Assembly (NCBI GenBank): GCA_036677805.1
Contig: JAVBVS010000011.1
Location: 62,001 to 126,000 of the forward strand
DNA from: SIG78 sp036677805
Lineage (GTDB): Bacteria > Verrucomicrobiota > Lentisphaeria > Victivallales > Victivallaceae
DNA: 64,000 bases
Reading direction: 5' to 3'
The position numbers and the translations under genes are program-made. Of this stretch, positions 37,528 through 45,294 are shown in pieces. The notes under the pieces are model-generated. The model did no database searches and had not been told where the DNA came from. It saw only the letters and a program-made list of their open reading frames with translations. Numbering within the stretch: the stretch's first letter is position 1; each line of letters begins with the position of its first letter.

Positions 37528-38337
37528 ATGTTGAGATGCAGTATCTCGGTCTACGGCGCGCATCTGCTTGTGCCGGAAAACGACCGCACCGTCGCCAATA
37601 TCGTCCGTGCTTCGGCCGGACTCGGATTCGACGCCATTGACCTCGGCTATTACTGGGGGGAAAACCGCAAGGCGGAGATGGCCGAAATCAGGAAACTGGC
37701 GCCCGAACTCGGCATCGCCGTCGGTCATTACATCGTCGGCAACAACTTCGGCAACGCCGCCGAAAAAGGCGCTACCGAGCTGGCTGCGGAAATCGACAAG
37801 GTGAAAGTCGCACTCGACGAAGCGGCCGAAATGGGCTGTGCCGCGTTGCGGATTTTCGGCGGCGGCTATGAATTGGAATGGAACGCCTACTGCGGCAAGA
37901 TCGCCGAGGCGCTTGCCGCCTGCGTCGACCATGCCAAGGCCGCCAATGTGATCATGGCGCTCGAAGACCACGGCGCACTGTGCAAAAATTCCGCCCAGAT
38001 GCTCTATTATCTGACCGCGGTCAACTCGCCGTGGCTGCGCGCCAATGTCGACATCGGCAACTTCTGGAACTACGGCGAATTGCCCGAAACCGGCGTACGC
38101 GCCATGGCCAAATACGCCGCCATGGTCCACGTCAAGGATCTGCGCCGGGTCAACGGTACGCTCCTGCCGGTACCGGTCGGCGAAGGTGAAATCGATTTCC
38201 GGAACTGCTTCCGGATGTTGGCCGAGGCCGGATACAGCGGGCTCATCTCATTGGAATACGAATGTCAGCTGGGCAATCCGAAGCACGGCATCGCCCAGAG
38301 TCTGGCGCATATGCGCCGTTGTGCGACGGGATTCTGA
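37528..38337 (+). CDS. Sugar phosphate isomerase/epimerase-like TIM barrel
   Basis: Xylose-isomerase-like (AP endonuclease 2 superfamily) TIM barrel of 269 aa. The expected metal-ligand positions appear as glutamate in IMALEDHG, aspartate in NVDIGN, histidine in MVHVKD and glutamate in SLEYEC. Substrate is not deducible; relatives include sugar and inosose isomerases/epimerases. AGGAGGAG (37511-37518) precedes the ATG, and a TATAAT hexamer (37493-37498) lies 30 bases upstream, giving a short leader. The 225-base gap before it (37303-37527) otherwise shows only a tandem TTCCATAG direct repeat and no clear terminator for nnr. Confidence 0.87.
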   Translation: MLRCSISVYGAHLLVPENDRTVANIVRASAGLGFDAIDLGYYWGENRKAEMAEIRKLAPELGIAVGHYIVGNNFGNAAEKGATELAAEIDKVKVALDEAAEMGCAALRIFGGGYELEWNAYCGKIAEALAACVDHAKAANVIMALEDHGALCKNSAQMLYYLTAVNSPWLRANVDIGNFWNYGELPETGVRAMAKYAAMVHVKDLRRVNGTLLPVPVGEGEIDFRNCFRMLAEAGYSGLISLEYECQLGNPKHGIAQSLAHMRRCATGF

Positions 38338-38361
38338 ACCATTTGAACCGGAGGCGGTTCC

Positions 38362-39072
38362 ATGAACAATCGGGTCGATTACCTCAGCGACAAGCTGGTC
38401 CATGCCCGCGAGCGGATCAAAGCTCGCCAGCAGGCACTGACCGCCGTCCGGGGCGGTAATCCGCCCGATGCGGCCAGTGCCGCCGAATCTCCGGCGCTTG
38501 CGGCGCCGGAGATGGCCGATCCGGTTCCGGATAACACCCCGCCCCCGGCGGTCGAAGCAGCGCGGCCGGCCGACGTTCCGTCCGCGCCGTTTCCGGCGGC
38601 GGATGCCGCCGGCAAACAGCAGGCTTTCGACCGGCGTTACGATCAGACCCTCCAGCTCCGGCGCGATCTCGAACAGCGGCTGATCCGCTGTGTGACCCAG
38701 GCCGAAGGCCGGCTGGCCGAGGCCGAAACGCTGTGTTCGCAGCTGACCGAGCTGTCCGCCCGGCTCGACGCCCGGATGGCGGCGCTTCGGGAGCTGGAAC
38801 TGCCGGAAGCCGGCGACTTGAGCATCATCGAACTCGGCGACCTTTACCGGGGCATCGACCGCGAGCGGCTGGAATTCTTTCAGCTGGAGGCCCAGATCGA
38901 GCGTCTCGACCGCGGAATCCCCGTTCCCGGCCAGGCGCACCATGCGCCGCCGGGACCGGCGGATTTCAAACAGGCGTTCAAAATCGGGCTGGGGTTCACG
39001 CTGCCCCTGATTCTGGGATTGGGCGGCGCCATCCTGCTCGGAGCGCTGCTGCTGTTTCTGAGCTGGAGATAA
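38362..39072 (+). CDS. Coiled-coil protein with C-terminal membrane anchor, unknown function
   Basis: No family recognised; 236 aa. Three parts are visible: a basic N-terminus (YLSDKLVHARERIKARQQA), an Ala/Pro-rich linker (about 30-85), and a long Leu/Arg/Glu-rich coiled coil (about 88-190). A single C-terminal transmembrane helix follows (about 210-233). There is no signal peptide, so the coiled coil should face the cytoplasm with the tail anchored in the inner membrane. GGAGG lies seven bases before the ATG. It starts 24 bases after the TIM-barrel gene and 3 bases before the next small gene, so the three are probably one transcript. Confidence 0.72.
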   Translation: MNNRVDYLSDKLVHARERIKARQQALTAVRGGNPPDAASAAESPALAAPEMADPVPDNTPPPAVEAARPADVPSAPFPAADAAGKQQAFDRRYDQTLQLRRDLEQRLIRCVTQAEGRLAEAETLCSQLTELSARLDARMAALRELELPEAGDLSIIELGDLYRGIDRERLEFFQLEAQIERLDRGIPVPGQAHHAPPGPADFKQAFKIGLGFTLPLILGLGGAILLGALLLFLSWR

Positions 39073-39075
39073 ATC

Positions 39076-39267
39076 ATGCCGATCCGCAATCTGCCGCACC
39101 GCCCCGGCCAGCACAAAATTGCGCGTTACGCCCATACCAAAAGCTGCGCCCGCGTCTCCGGGCTCACTCCGCCCGCCATCCGCGAAGCCCAGGCCCGGCG
39201 GCGCCGCTGGCTGCCGGTGGCGGCGATTTTGATCTGGCTGGCCGGAATTCTTGCCATTTGCGCATAA
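39076..39267 (+). CDS. Small basic single-pass membrane protein, unknown function
   Basis: 63 aa. The N-terminal two thirds are strongly basic (Arg, Lys and His throughout), including SGLTPPAIREAQARRRRW. The remainder is a single transmembrane helix, LPVAAILIWLAGILAI. The start lies 3 bases after the previous stop with GGAG seven bases upstream, and composition matches the neighbours, so it is probably a real translated gene. It may pair with the coiled-coil protein before it. Function unknown. Confidence 0.6.
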   Translation: MPIRNLPHRPGQHKIARYAHTKSCARVSGLTPPAIREAQARRRRWLPVAAILIWLAGILAICA

Positions 39268-39274
39268 TTTTCCG

Positions 39275-39335
39275 TTTTTGCGGCAAAAAAAATTTGCATT
39301 TGGCAAATATAGTCTTATCTTAAATATAGCTTTAA
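39275..39335. promoter_or_regulatory. Candidate Fur/PerR-type operator cluster upstream of the fur-like gene
   Basis: Two inverted repeats share the half-site TTTGC/GCAAA: TTTTTGCGGCAAAAA (39275-39289) and ATTTGCATTTGGCAAAT (39292-39308), centred 18 bases apart. A third repeat, TTAAA-N6-TTTAA, spans 39320-39335. A possible -35, TTGGCA (39300-39305), overlaps the second repeat, with AT-rich -10-like sequence 15-19 bases downstream. This arrangement fits autoregulation by the adjacent Fur-family protein. Confidence 0.45.
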
Positions 39336-39352
39336 TACATTTGGATGGTTTT

Positions 39353-39778
39353 ATGACGGACGCCGTGCTTCTGGAACAATTTCGGGACATCTGTCGGATG
39401 CGGGGCTGGAAATTCACCAGCCAGCGCTTTGCGGTCTATTGTCATATGCACGGCAATGCCGCTCATCCGACCGCCGATATGGTGCGTCACGCCCTGTTGC
39501 CCGATTATCCGGGGATCAGCCGTGACAGCGTCTTTCGGATTCTGAACGATCTGGCCGAAAGCGGCGTCATCGTGCGAATGCCCCAGACCGACCCGGTGCG
39601 TTTCGACGGCAATCCCGGACGCCACGATCACTTTTTCTGCCTTCACTGCGGCCGGATCGTCGATTTCAAGGTGGAAATCCCGGTGGCGGCCCTGCCGGAG
39701 ACGGTAGGCGAACTGCACGGACTCGCACTTCGGGCCGACGGTCTCTGCCGCGATTGCCTGTCAAAATCAAAAAAATAA
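39353..39778 (+). CDS. Fur-family transcriptional regulator, probably PerR-like
   Basis: Metal-dependent repressor of 141 aa from the ATG at 39353; the frame is open further upstream, but Fur-family homology begins here. The N-terminal winged helix includes KFTSQRFAVYCHM, HPTADMV and ISRDSVFRILNDLAESGVI. The dimerisation domain has the GRHDHFFCLHCGRIVDF metal/cysteine motif (CxxC) and a second pair in CRDC, typical of the structural Zn(Cys)4 site. It stands 9 bases upstream of a peroxide-defence gene, which argues for PerR-like peroxide sensing over iron homeostasis; that is inference. Confidence 0.9.
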   Translation: MTDAVLLEQFRDICRMRGWKFTSQRFAVYCHMHGNAAHPTADMVRHALLPDYPGISRDSVFRILNDLAESGVIVRMPQTDPVRFDGNPGRHDHFFCLHCGRIVDFKVEIPVAALPETVGELHGLALRADGLCRDCLSKSKK

Positions 39779-39787
39779 AGGAAGGTC

Positions 39788-40942
39788 ATGGATTCGAAAG
39801 CATTTTTCAAGATCGGTTACGGTCTGTACGTATTGACCGCGCATGAAAACGGCAAAGACAACGGCTGCGTGATCAATACCCTGACCCAGCTGTCAAGCGA
39901 TCCGGTGCGCATCGGGATTGCGGTGTGCAAGCAGAATCTCACCCATGACATGGTCAGGCGTACCGGGATCTTCAACGTCTCGGTGCTCACCGAAGCCACC
40001 GATTTTCCGGTGTTCAAACACTTCGGGTATCAGAGCGGCCACGCGGTGGACAAATTCGCCGGCGACAGCCCGCGCCGCGCCGCCAACGGCGTGGCTTATC
40101 TGGCGGATCATGTCAACGCCTGCTTCTCCGGACGGGTGCTGAGTACGACCGACCTCGGCAGTCACACATTGTTCGTAGCCGAAGTCACCGCCGCCGAAGT
40201 ACTCGGCAGCGCCGAAACGGTGACCTACGCCTACTACCAGCGCCGCATCAAACCGGCGCCGGCGGCCGCCCCCCGCCGCGGCTGGCGCTGCCCGGTCTGC
40301 GGCTATGTTTACGAGGGCGAAAGCCTTCCGGAAAAATTTGTCTGTCCGATCTGCAAACACGGTGGATCGGACTTTGTGAAAATCACCGAAGAAGAGGAGA
40401 CGATGCAAATGGAACTCAAAGGATCGAAAACCGCCGCCAATCTCGCCTACGCGTTCGCCGGGGAATCCCAGGCGCGCAACAAATACACCTATTTCGCCGG
40501 TCAGGCCCGCAAGGAAGGCTACGAACAGATCGCCGCCCTCTTCGAAGCCACCGCCAACAACGAAAAAGAACACGCGAAACTCTGGTTCAAGGCGCTCGGC
40601 GGCATCGGCTCGACCATGGAAAACCTGCTGGCCGCCGCCGCCGGCGAGCATGAGGAATGGACCGAAATGTATAAGAACTTCGCCGAGGTCGCGCGTCAGG
40701 AAGGCTTCGTCGAACTCGCCGCCCAGCTCGAAGGCGTGGCCAAAATCGAAAAGCGTCACGAAGAACGCTACCGCAAACTGGCGGAAAATATCGAAAAGAG
40801 CGAAGTCTGGGTGAAGGTCGGCGAAAACCGCTGGGAATGCCGTAACTGCGGCCATGTCCACGTGGGACCGGAAGCGCCGCATATCTGTCCGGTCTGCAAG
40901 CATCCGCGCGCCTACTTTGAAATCGAAGCCAAAAATTATTGA
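39788..40942 (+). CDS. Flavin reductase-rubredoxin-rubrerythrin fusion protein
   Basis: A 384-residue multidomain redox protein. Residues 1-155 are a flavin reductase-like FMN domain (KIGYGLYVLTAHENGKDNGCVINTL in two parts). Residues 165-200 are a rubredoxin (CPVCGYVYEG...CPICKHGGSDF). From 208 a full rubrerythrin begins: diiron helices with AFAGESQARNKY, NNEKEHAKLW, EEWTEMY and EKRHEERY, then a second rubredoxin (CRNCGHVHVG...CPVCKHPRAYF). The first two modules together equal a high-molecular-weight rubredoxin (Hrb), known to donate electrons to rubrerythrin-type partners. The fusion therefore unites electron donor and H2O2-reducing diiron site. AAGGAAGG precedes the ATG. It probably forms an operon with the Fur-family gene and ends at a strong terminator. 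Confidence 0.93.
   Translation: MDSKAFFKIGYGLYVLTAHENGKDNGCVINTLTQLSSDPVRIGIAVCKQNLTHDMVRRTGIFNVSVLTEATDFPVFKHFGYQSGHAVDKFAGDSPRRAANGVAYLADHVNACFSGRVLSTTDLGSHTLFVAEVTAAEVLGSAETVTYAYYQRRIKPAPAAAPRRGWRCPVCGYVYEGESLPEKFVCPICKHGGSDFVKITEEEETMQMELKGSKTAANLAYAFAGESQARNKYTYFAGQARKEGYEQIAALFEATANNEKEHAKLWFKALGGIGSTMENLLAAAAGEHEEWTEMYKNFAEVARQEGFVELAAQLEGVAKIEKRHEERYRKLAENIEKSEVWVKVGENRWECRNCGHVHVGPEAPHICPVCKHPRAYFEIEAKNY
40394..40411 (+). promoter_or_regulatory. Internal ribosome-binding site and start for a separate rubrerythrin
   Basis: GAGGAG (40394-40399) lies 9 bases before an in-frame ATG (40409) and 3 before another (40403). Translation from 40409 would begin MELKGSKTAANLAYAF, exactly where free-standing rubrerythrins begin. 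A second, shorter product may therefore be made from the same mRNA. Confidence 0.45.
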
Positions 40943-40970
40943 TCGGCGATTCAGCGCAATCCGCTTGTCC

Positions 40971-41008
40971 ATCCGGTTCCGGCAACCCTCCGGGACCGGA
41001 TTTTTTTT
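40971..41008 (+). terminator. Rho-independent terminator after the rubrerythrin fusion
   Basis: Twelve-base-pair stem, ATCCGGTTCCGG (40971-40982) / CCGGGACCGGAT (40990-41001) with one T-G pair, a 7-base loop and eight T residues (41001-41008). Confidence 0.93.
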
Positions 41009-41115
41009 GAGGACTTCATTCCAGCCACTTTCTTACGGCTGCAATGGTGTTTCGGAATCGCCCCTTTCGCATTGGCGGGCGACGATCACTCCCATCGCCC
41101 CGGAGCTCATGCGCA

Positions 41116-41916
41116 TCACCCCTTTATTTTCCCGATTCCCCGGTCGTCAAGGCCGAACACCCGGAGCGCATTGGCGCCCAGAATTTTGATCTTATCCTCC
41201 TCCGCAATGTCCGCGAAGATCACCCGGCCGATCTGATGATCCTGCTGAATCAGCGGACAGTCCGAACCCCACAGAATTTTGTCTCCAAGACCGTGGCGGA
41301 CGAAATACTCGATCAGTCCTCTGGTGCATTGCGAAACGCAGGTTTCCAAAAAAACGTTTTCGTGTCCGGCCGCCGCGCGGAGATACTGCTCCGGCTTAAG
41401 ACAGCCGGCGTGGGCCAGAATGAACGTGGTGGCCGGAAACCGGTCGAACATCGGCGTCAGCTCGACGATTTCCGCATCCTCGGCATGCGCGAGCACCGGC
41501 AACCCGTGAACCCCGGCAAACTCATAAAGCAATTCATAATTGGGGTGCGAATAGGATATGCTCCGATAGGAATGAATCTTGATGGCGCGCAATCCTCCGG
41601 CCAGACAGCGCTCCATTTCGGCAACGATGCCGGATTGCACTGCGACATCCACGATCATGTAGGGATAAAAACGTCCGGGATGTTTTCGGAGCAACGCCAG
41701 CGACTGATCGTTGGCCTGCCGCGCATATCCCGGCGCCAGTACCAGAAACGGGCTGACGCAGAAGAGATCGACCCCGATCCGGTCCATCCCGGCGAGCAAT
41801 CCCGGCACACACGCGTCGTAAAGCGGAAACGGCGTTTCATCGCCGAAATGGCCGTGAGCGTCGATCACGATTCCGGGCAACGGCAGTCCGGCCAATGCGT
41901 ATTCGGTCAGTTTCAT
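41116..41916 (-). CDS. Amidohydrolase family 2 metal-dependent hydrolase
   Basis: TIM-barrel amidohydrolase of 266 aa from the ATG at 41916, chosen for GGAGGTG seven bases upstream. Metal-site motifs are intact: HxH in DAHGHFG, histidine in IKIHSY, histidine in ILAHAGC and aspartate in WGSDCPL. The family includes decarboxylases and hydrolases of cyclic carboxylates; the substrate is not deducible. The start overlaps the stop of the preceding amidohydrolase-like gene (ATGA), so they are translationally coupled and may form a complex. Confidence 0.85.
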   Translation of the reverse strand: MKLTEYALAGLPLPGIVIDAHGHFGDETPFPLYDACVPGLLAGMDRIGVDLFCVSPFLVLAPGYARQANDQSLALLRKHPGRFYPYMIVDVAVQSGIVAEMERCLAGGLRAIKIHSYRSISYSHPNYELLYEFAGVHGLPVLAHAEDAEIVELTPMFDRFPATTFILAHAGCLKPEQYLRAAAGHENVFLETCVSQCTRGLIEYFVRHGLGDKILWGSDCPLIQQDHQIGRVIFADIAEEDKIKILGANALRVFGLDDRGIGKIKG

Positions 41917-42671
41917 GGACGCACCTCCGCCAGCAGTCGTTCCAGATTGCCGGAAGCCACGGCCAGGCGCGCCTCCGGATCGAGTCCGGAATAGAGCAAC
42001 CCGGCGACAGCGCTGCCGCCCTCGGAATCCGGGAAATTGCCGCCCCATATCCAACGCTGCCGCCCATAGCGCTCGACCAGGCTCCGATAGCCGCCGTGAA
42101 CCGAAAACAATGGGCCGAAACAAAGGTAAAGTTCCTCGTGCCGCGCCAGCAGCGCCTCCACCGCCGGCTGCCGTCCCAGCCGGGACAGATCGAGCAGAAT
42201 GATCCGCAACTGCGGAAAATCATTCATGACCCGGTGAATCTCCGGCAGGGAAACCTGTTCCGCGCTGACCGCCAGCGGAATCCGGCGGCATTGCAGCGTT
42301 TCAAACATCTCCGCGCAACACCAGGAGTCGAAAAAGTTGGTCAACCCGTAGGGATCGAGTCTCGGAGCCGTCCAACAGATCCGGACCCCCGCTTGTACCA
42401 TCCGGTCGAGATACTCGCCGATGCCGCGCTCCGGCTCCTCGCCGTCCGGCGTGATGAATACGGCGGGATAAAGCTCCGGATGCCCGGCGACAGCTTCCAG
42501 CAGAAGGCGGTTATGAAAATAGGGCGCGGTGGAGAGGCAGTCCTCATGCCGGACGACCGCCCGGGCGATATTCAGCCGCGGCATGTCCGCCAGCAGCAAA
42601 GCAACCGGAGCCCGGCGGGAAATTCTGGCGTCACCGGCGAAAAAACGGACCGGAGAAGAAATGTCCGGCAT
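41913..42671 (-). CDS. Diverged amidohydrolase-like protein lacking metal ligands
   Basis: 252 aa with the same general plan as its downstream neighbour: an open N-terminal strand, LYPAVFITPDG, VNDFPQLRIILLDLS-like barrel strands, and a C-terminal WIWGGNFPDSEGG that aligns in position with the WGSDCPL metal aspartate motif of the partner. The HxH pair is absent and the equivalent of the aspartate is changed. It therefore seems to be a catalytically inactive paralogue or a different enzyme on the same fold. A pseudoenzyme partner is plausible given the ATGA overlap. Family-level confidence is moderate. Confidence 0.6.
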   Translation of the reverse strand: MPDISSPVRFFAGDARISRRAPVALLLADMPRLNIARAVVRHEDCLSTAPYFHNRLLLEAVAGHPELYPAVFITPDGEEPERGIGEYLDRMVQAGVRICWTAPRLDPYGLTNFFDSWCCAEMFETLQCRRIPLAVSAEQVSLPEIHRVMNDFPQLRIILLDLSRLGRQPAVEALLARHEELYLCFGPLFSVHGGYRSLVERYGRQRWIWGGNFPDSEGGSAVAGLLYSGLDPEARLAVASGNLERLLAEVRP

Positions 42672-42806
42672 GACAAACGTCCCTTTCCTGTAAGGATTGT
42701 AAAAATGACTTCAAGCCCTAATATAATCCTGTCTGAACAAAATAAAACCGGAAAACGTCGCTTCCGGCAATTTTTTTCACTTGACAACAAATTTTTCAAT
42801 GTCGAC

Positions 42807-42844
42807 AAAAAAATACCGTGCGGCGGCATGACGCCAGCGCACGG
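42807..42844 (-). terminator. Terminator of the thrS-pheT operon
   Basis: On the minus strand CCGTGCG (42838-42844) pairs with CGCACGG (42816-42822), with further GGC/GCC pairing inside the loop. TA and seven T residues follow. It sits 26 bases after the pheT stop. Confidence 0.8.
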
Positions 42845-42870
42845 CATGAATTTGAACTCGACAGCGAAAC

Positions 42871-45273
42871 CTACCGCAACTCGACTTTGAGTTCGGCGGC
42901 AAGTTTGTCGCGCAACCGGTTGAACGCCTTATTGACCTCATCGTCGGTCAGCGTCCGGTCGGACGCGCGGAACGTCAGCCGGTAGGCCGCGCTTTCGCGT
43001 CCGGCGCCCAGCGTCTCCGCATCGGCGAAGAGGTCGAAAAGCTCGATCTTTTCCAGATTGCGGAGCTTCGCCTCGCGCATGAAGGCCACCACCTCGGCAT
43101 GGTTCAGCGCCGCCGGTTTGATGAAGGCCACATCGCGCGTCGTCGCCGGATAAGTCGAAACCGGCACCAGATACTCCGGCAGGGTCCGTCCCGCGAGCAA
43201 GGCCGAGACTTCCAGCTCCGCCATGAAGACCGGATGCGAGGTCCGCCACTTCGCAGTGTAATGAGGATTGAGTTCGCCCAGATGACCGGCGACCTTGCCG
43301 TCGATCAGCACCGCCAGCGCGGCGTGGCCGGCGAAACGCGCATCGGTTGCCGGCGCGAAATCGACGTCGGCCAGCTTGCGGGCGCTCAACAGCGACTCCA
43401 CCAGCCCCTTGAGGTCGTAGAAATCATAGCATTGATTCAATTCGTCGGAAAAACGTTCCGGATGTTTGACCCCGGTCAGCACCAGACTCACGTTGAGCCG
43501 TTCTTCCGGGAAAAGCGCCGGATTCTTGCAGAAGCTGCGGCCGATTTCGAACAGCCCAAGGCTCAGATTGCGCCGGGCGATGTTGCGTTCGACCGATTCC
43601 AGCATTTCGCCCATCAGCGAAGGCCGCATCACCGCCAGGTCAAGGCTCAGCGGATTGGAAATCCGGACCAGATCGCCGGCCGTGAACCGCGGATCGACCA
43701 GCGCCGAGGTTTCCCGAACCATGCTGTAATGCATGCATTCGAAGAGGCCGAAACGCAGCAGCTCTTCACGCAGTTCCTGAATCCGGTAGTAGGTATCGTG
43801 GCGGATGGTGTCGACCATGCTGCTCTTGACCGGCACCACCGGTATCGCGTCAAGGCCGTTGATCCGCGCCACCTCTTCGGCGAGGTCCGCTTCGCGTTCG
43901 AGGTCGAGCCGGAACAGCGGCGCGGTAACGGTGCATTCCGAGTCGGTCACATGGGCGACCTTGAGCTCCAGCCGCTTCAGAATATCGGCGATGCCGGCAT
44001 TGTCGAGATCGATCCCGATCAGACTGCGGATGCGATCGAAGCGGCAGCGGATCACCGGTTCCGCCGGACGCGGCAGGCTGACCTTGACCAGCTCAGTGGC
44101 CAGACGGCCGCCGGCGGTTTCCAGAATCAACTGGGCCGCCCGCGCCGAAGCGCGGTCGCACATATCCCAGTCGACGCCGCGTTCGTACCGATAACTGGCG
44201 TCGGTCGACAAACCGAGTTCGCGGCTGGTCGCCCGGATGTTGGAACGGTCGAAGAGCGCGCTTTCCAGCAGAATATCCACGGTGGCTTCACTCACCCCGG
44301 AATTCTCGCCGCCCATCACTCCGGCCAGCGCCATCGGCCTGGCCGCGTCGCAGATCACCAGATGGCGGGAATCAAGCTTGCGGTTTACGCCGTCGAGAGT
44401 CGTGATCGCTTCTCCGGCGCGGGCGCGCCGGACCACAATGCGCCGGCCTTCAAGTTTTTCGAGGTCGAAGGCGTGGAGCGGCTGCCCCAGCTCCAGCATC
44501 ACGAAATTGGTCACATCGACCACATTGTTGATCGGGCGCAGCCCGACGCTGACCAAACGCTCCCGGAGCCATGCCGGGCTTTCCTGAATCTTCACGCCGC
44601 GGATGATCCGCGCCCCGTAACAGGGACAGAGATCGGGTGCTTCCACCATGACCAGCGTATCGCCCGTTTCCGGCTGATCCACCTTCGGCAATTTGATTTC
44701 CGGCATCACGGCATGGGTTTTGAGCAGACAGGCCACGTCACGGGCAATCCCGAAATGGGAGAGCCAGTCGGGCCGGTTGGGCGTCACTTCCACTTCAATC
44801 GTCGCGTCGCCGGGGAACAATGCCGCCACCGGCACGCCGAGCGCCTGATCCGCCGGAAGCTCCAGCAAGCCATCGTGGCCGCCGGGCAATCCCAGTTCGC
44901 GGGCGCTGCACATCATGCCGCAGGACTCGACGCCGCGCAGCTTGGAGCGCTTGATCTTGAATTCGCCCTCGTCACTCCGGAAAATGGTGCCGATCTTCGC
45001 CAGCGGCACGATTCTGCCCGCGTCGCAGTTGGGTGCGCCGCAGACCACCTGAATTTCCTCCGCGCCGTCGAAGACCCGGCAGACCGACATGTGGTCGGAG
45101 TCGGGATGAGGTTTGCGTTCGAGAATTTTCGCCGTCACCACGCCGTCCGGCACGGTGCCTTTCTGCTCGACGCCTTCGACCTCGATCCCGGCGGTGGTCA
45201 GCTTGTCGCACAGCGTCGGCAGATCGCAGGCGATGTCGACATAACTTTTCAGCCAATTGTATCCGATATTCAT
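42871..45273 (-). CDS. pheT: Phenylalanine--tRNA ligase beta subunit
   Basis: Large subunit of bacterial (alpha-beta)2 PheRS, 800 aa, the standard length. The N-terminus YNWLKSYVDI leads into the tRNA-binding EMAP/OB domain (HPDSDHMSVCRV, VVCGAPN). B3/B4 editing (CPCYGARIIRGVK), B5 and the catalytic-like core (MHYSMVRE, LGLFEIGRSF) follow, and the C-terminal FDX-ACB anticodon-binding domain opens YPATTRDVAFI. It follows pheS by 21 bases and is the last gene of the thrS-infC-rpmI-rplT-pheS-pheT cluster. Confidence 0.96.
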   Translation of the reverse strand: MNIGYNWLKSYVDIACDLPTLCDKLTTAGIEVEGVEQKGTVPDGVVTAKILERKPHPDSDHMSVCRVFDGAEEIQVVCGAPNCDAGRIVPLAKIGTIFRSDEGEFKIKRSKLRGVESCGMMCSARELGLPGGHDGLLELPADQALGVPVAALFPGDATIEVEVTPNRPDWLSHFGIARDVACLLKTHAVMPEIKLPKVDQPETGDTLVMVEAPDLCPCYGARIIRGVKIQESPAWLRERLVSVGLRPINNVVDVTNFVMLELGQPLHAFDLEKLEGRRIVVRRARAGEAITTLDGVNRKLDSRHLVICDAARPMALAGVMGGENSGVSEATVDILLESALFDRSNIRATSRELGLSTDASYRYERGVDWDMCDRASARAAQLILETAGGRLATELVKVSLPRPAEPVIRCRFDRIRSLIGIDLDNAGIADILKRLELKVAHVTDSECTVTAPLFRLDLEREADLAEEVARINGLDAIPVVPVKSSMVDTIRHDTYYRIQELREELLRFGLFECMHYSMVRETSALVDPRFTAGDLVRISNPLSLDLAVMRPSLMGEMLESVERNIARRNLSLGLFEIGRSFCKNPALFPEERLNVSLVLTGVKHPERFSDELNQCYDFYDLKGLVESLLSARKLADVDFAPATDARFAGHAALAVLIDGKVAGHLGELNPHYTAKWRTSHPVFMAELEVSALLAGRTLPEYLVPVSTYPATTRDVAFIKPAALNHAEVVAFMREAKLRNLEKIELFDLFADAETLGAGRESAAYRLTFRASDRTLTDDEVNKAFNRLRDKLAAELKVELR

Positions 45274-45294
45274 GATTGTCTATTCCATCCTTCT

